The position numbers and the translations under genes are program-made. From NCBI GenBank assembly GCA_020724265.1, contig DYHH01000009.1:1-64000 (forward strand): a stretch of DNA of 64,000 nt, written 5' to 3'. The DNA comes from Melioribacter roseus (lineage in GTDB: Bacteria > Bacteroidota > Ignavibacteria > Ignavibacteriales > Melioribacteraceae). The notes below the pieces were generated by a model. It was not told where the DNA came from, searched no databases, and saw only the letters and a list, made by a program, of their open reading frames with translations. Positions within the stretch are counted from its first letter, which is position 1. Each line of letters begins with the position of its first letter. Below are positions 63,602 to 64,000 of this stretch, piece after piece.

Positions 63602-63761
63602 AAATGAACGATTAGTGGCTTTATTTTCTTAAAATAAGTATAAAAACTTAGACATTTTAGTGCAAATATTATATATTGCTATATAAGATAAAGAGCTCTT
63701 ATAAACGATTTTCTAAGATTAACTATCATTAGGATATTCTAATTGATATTATGGATTATAG

Positions 63762-64000
63762 ATGTCACCTAAAAAAAAATATGGAAGTGAAATTCAAAAT
63801 CTTCTTCAAAATGGTTTCCTCGATAATTTTGGTGATATTGACAATGTTAAATTTCTACTTAGTCCTTCCAGTATAATCCTTTTAGGTGATCATACTCAAT
63901 ACAATGACGGGATACTAATCTCATCAGCTGTAAACAGTTATGTCGGGATTGCCTACAGAAAAGTTAAAAATAGCTATACAATAATTTACGACGGTAAAGT
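63762..64000 (+). CDS. Galactokinase-like GHMP kinase, 5' end only
   Basis: The first 79 codons are in the window and run off its edge. The start reads SPKKKYGSEIQNLLQNGFLD and then VKFLLSPSSIILLGDHTQYNDG, the equivalent of the galactokinase signature (GRVNLIGEHTDYNGG). Residues that hold the sugar are changed: the signature Arg-x-Asn becomes Ser-x-Ile and the Asp of HTDY becomes Gln. It may be a sugar kinase of different specificity or a non-catalytic homologue. The ATP-binding motif lies beyond the window. Confidence 0.75.
   Translation, partial: MSPKKKYGSEIQNLLQNGFLDNFGDIDNVKFLLSPSSIILLGDHTQYNDGILISSAVNSYVGIAYRKVKNSYTIIYDGK

Noticed and set aside
1-64000. CRISPR array or insertion sequence
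   Set aside because: No regularly spaced repeats and no transposase with terminal inverted repeats were seen; the only recombinase is the tRNA-linked integrase.

Overview
The window looks like a piece of chromosome from an Ignavibacteria-type bacterium (Ignavibacteriota, allied to Chlorobi/Bacteroidetes). The DNA is AT-rich. Three large exported proteins end in the 'YPNPFNPST' C-terminal sorting domain of the type IX secretion system, which is typical of that group. TTG and GTG starts with good Shine-Dalgarno sites are common. No rRNA, complete tRNA or CRISPR array was found.

Layout. 1-3.4 kb: right end of a genomic island carrying metal efflux genes (YnfA end, GDCCVxC protein, two cation diffusion facilitators) and a tyrosine integrase that abuts the 3' half of a tRNA-Asp gene. 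3.4-5.8 kb: AraC regulator plus two VOC-fold genes, bounded by a 28-bp direct repeat made of a tRNA 3' end; each repeat copy is followed by its own terminator. 5.9-10.8 kb: a probable defence locus, with a translationally coupled pair (Panacea/SocA-like-DUF488 fusion and an unnamed partner) convergent with a type IIG restriction-modification enzyme. 11.1-18.6 kb: DUF6064 membrane protein, then a Czc/Cus-type RND heavy-metal efflux operon headed by a histidine-rich protein and ended by a DUF3147 protein. A 5'-truncated second DUF3147 copy lies beyond a T9SS beta-propeller gene. 21.6-25.6 kb: sugar-metabolism genes (SMP-30 lactonase, aldo/keto reductase, Tat-exported TIM-barrel protein, SDR). 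25.6-32.9 kb: PAS histidine kinase, T9SS cargo, remnant of a methyltransferase-like gene, STAS-like protein, TrkH coupled to a HAMP membrane protein.

33-53 kb is accessory and mostly uncharacterised. One minus-strand run encodes a papain-like lipoprotein, a zinc ribbon, a WG-repeat exported protein and small proteins. A FISUMP lipoprotein and an AEC transporter follow. Then come two blocks of novel genes between the AEC gene and xth. Block 1 holds zinc-ribbon/SUMF1, zinc-ribbon membrane proteins, a 1180-aa secreted coiled-coil protein and a double zinc-ribbon protein. Block 2 holds a lipoprotein, ankyrin proteins, a broken HEAT-repeat gene and a CFI-box protein. At the boundary of the two blocks a 110-bp exact copy of the xth start is fused to an 86-bp near-copy of the AEC start, so the AEC-xth interval appears to be an insertion or rearrangement hotspot.

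53.5-64 kb: xth, SDR-DUF2867, a serine hydrolase, a T9SS subtilisin with a small lipoprotein that may be its propeptide-type inhibitor, a TRAP transporter whose binding-protein gene converges on its permease genes, and the start of a galactokinase-like gene with changed sugar-site residues.

The strongest candidates for undescribed systems are the Panacea-DUF488 module (5.9-7.6 kb), the zinc-ribbon/giant-protein block (40-47 kb) and the papain-like/WG-repeat operon (33-37.7 kb). Their functions are inferred from context only.
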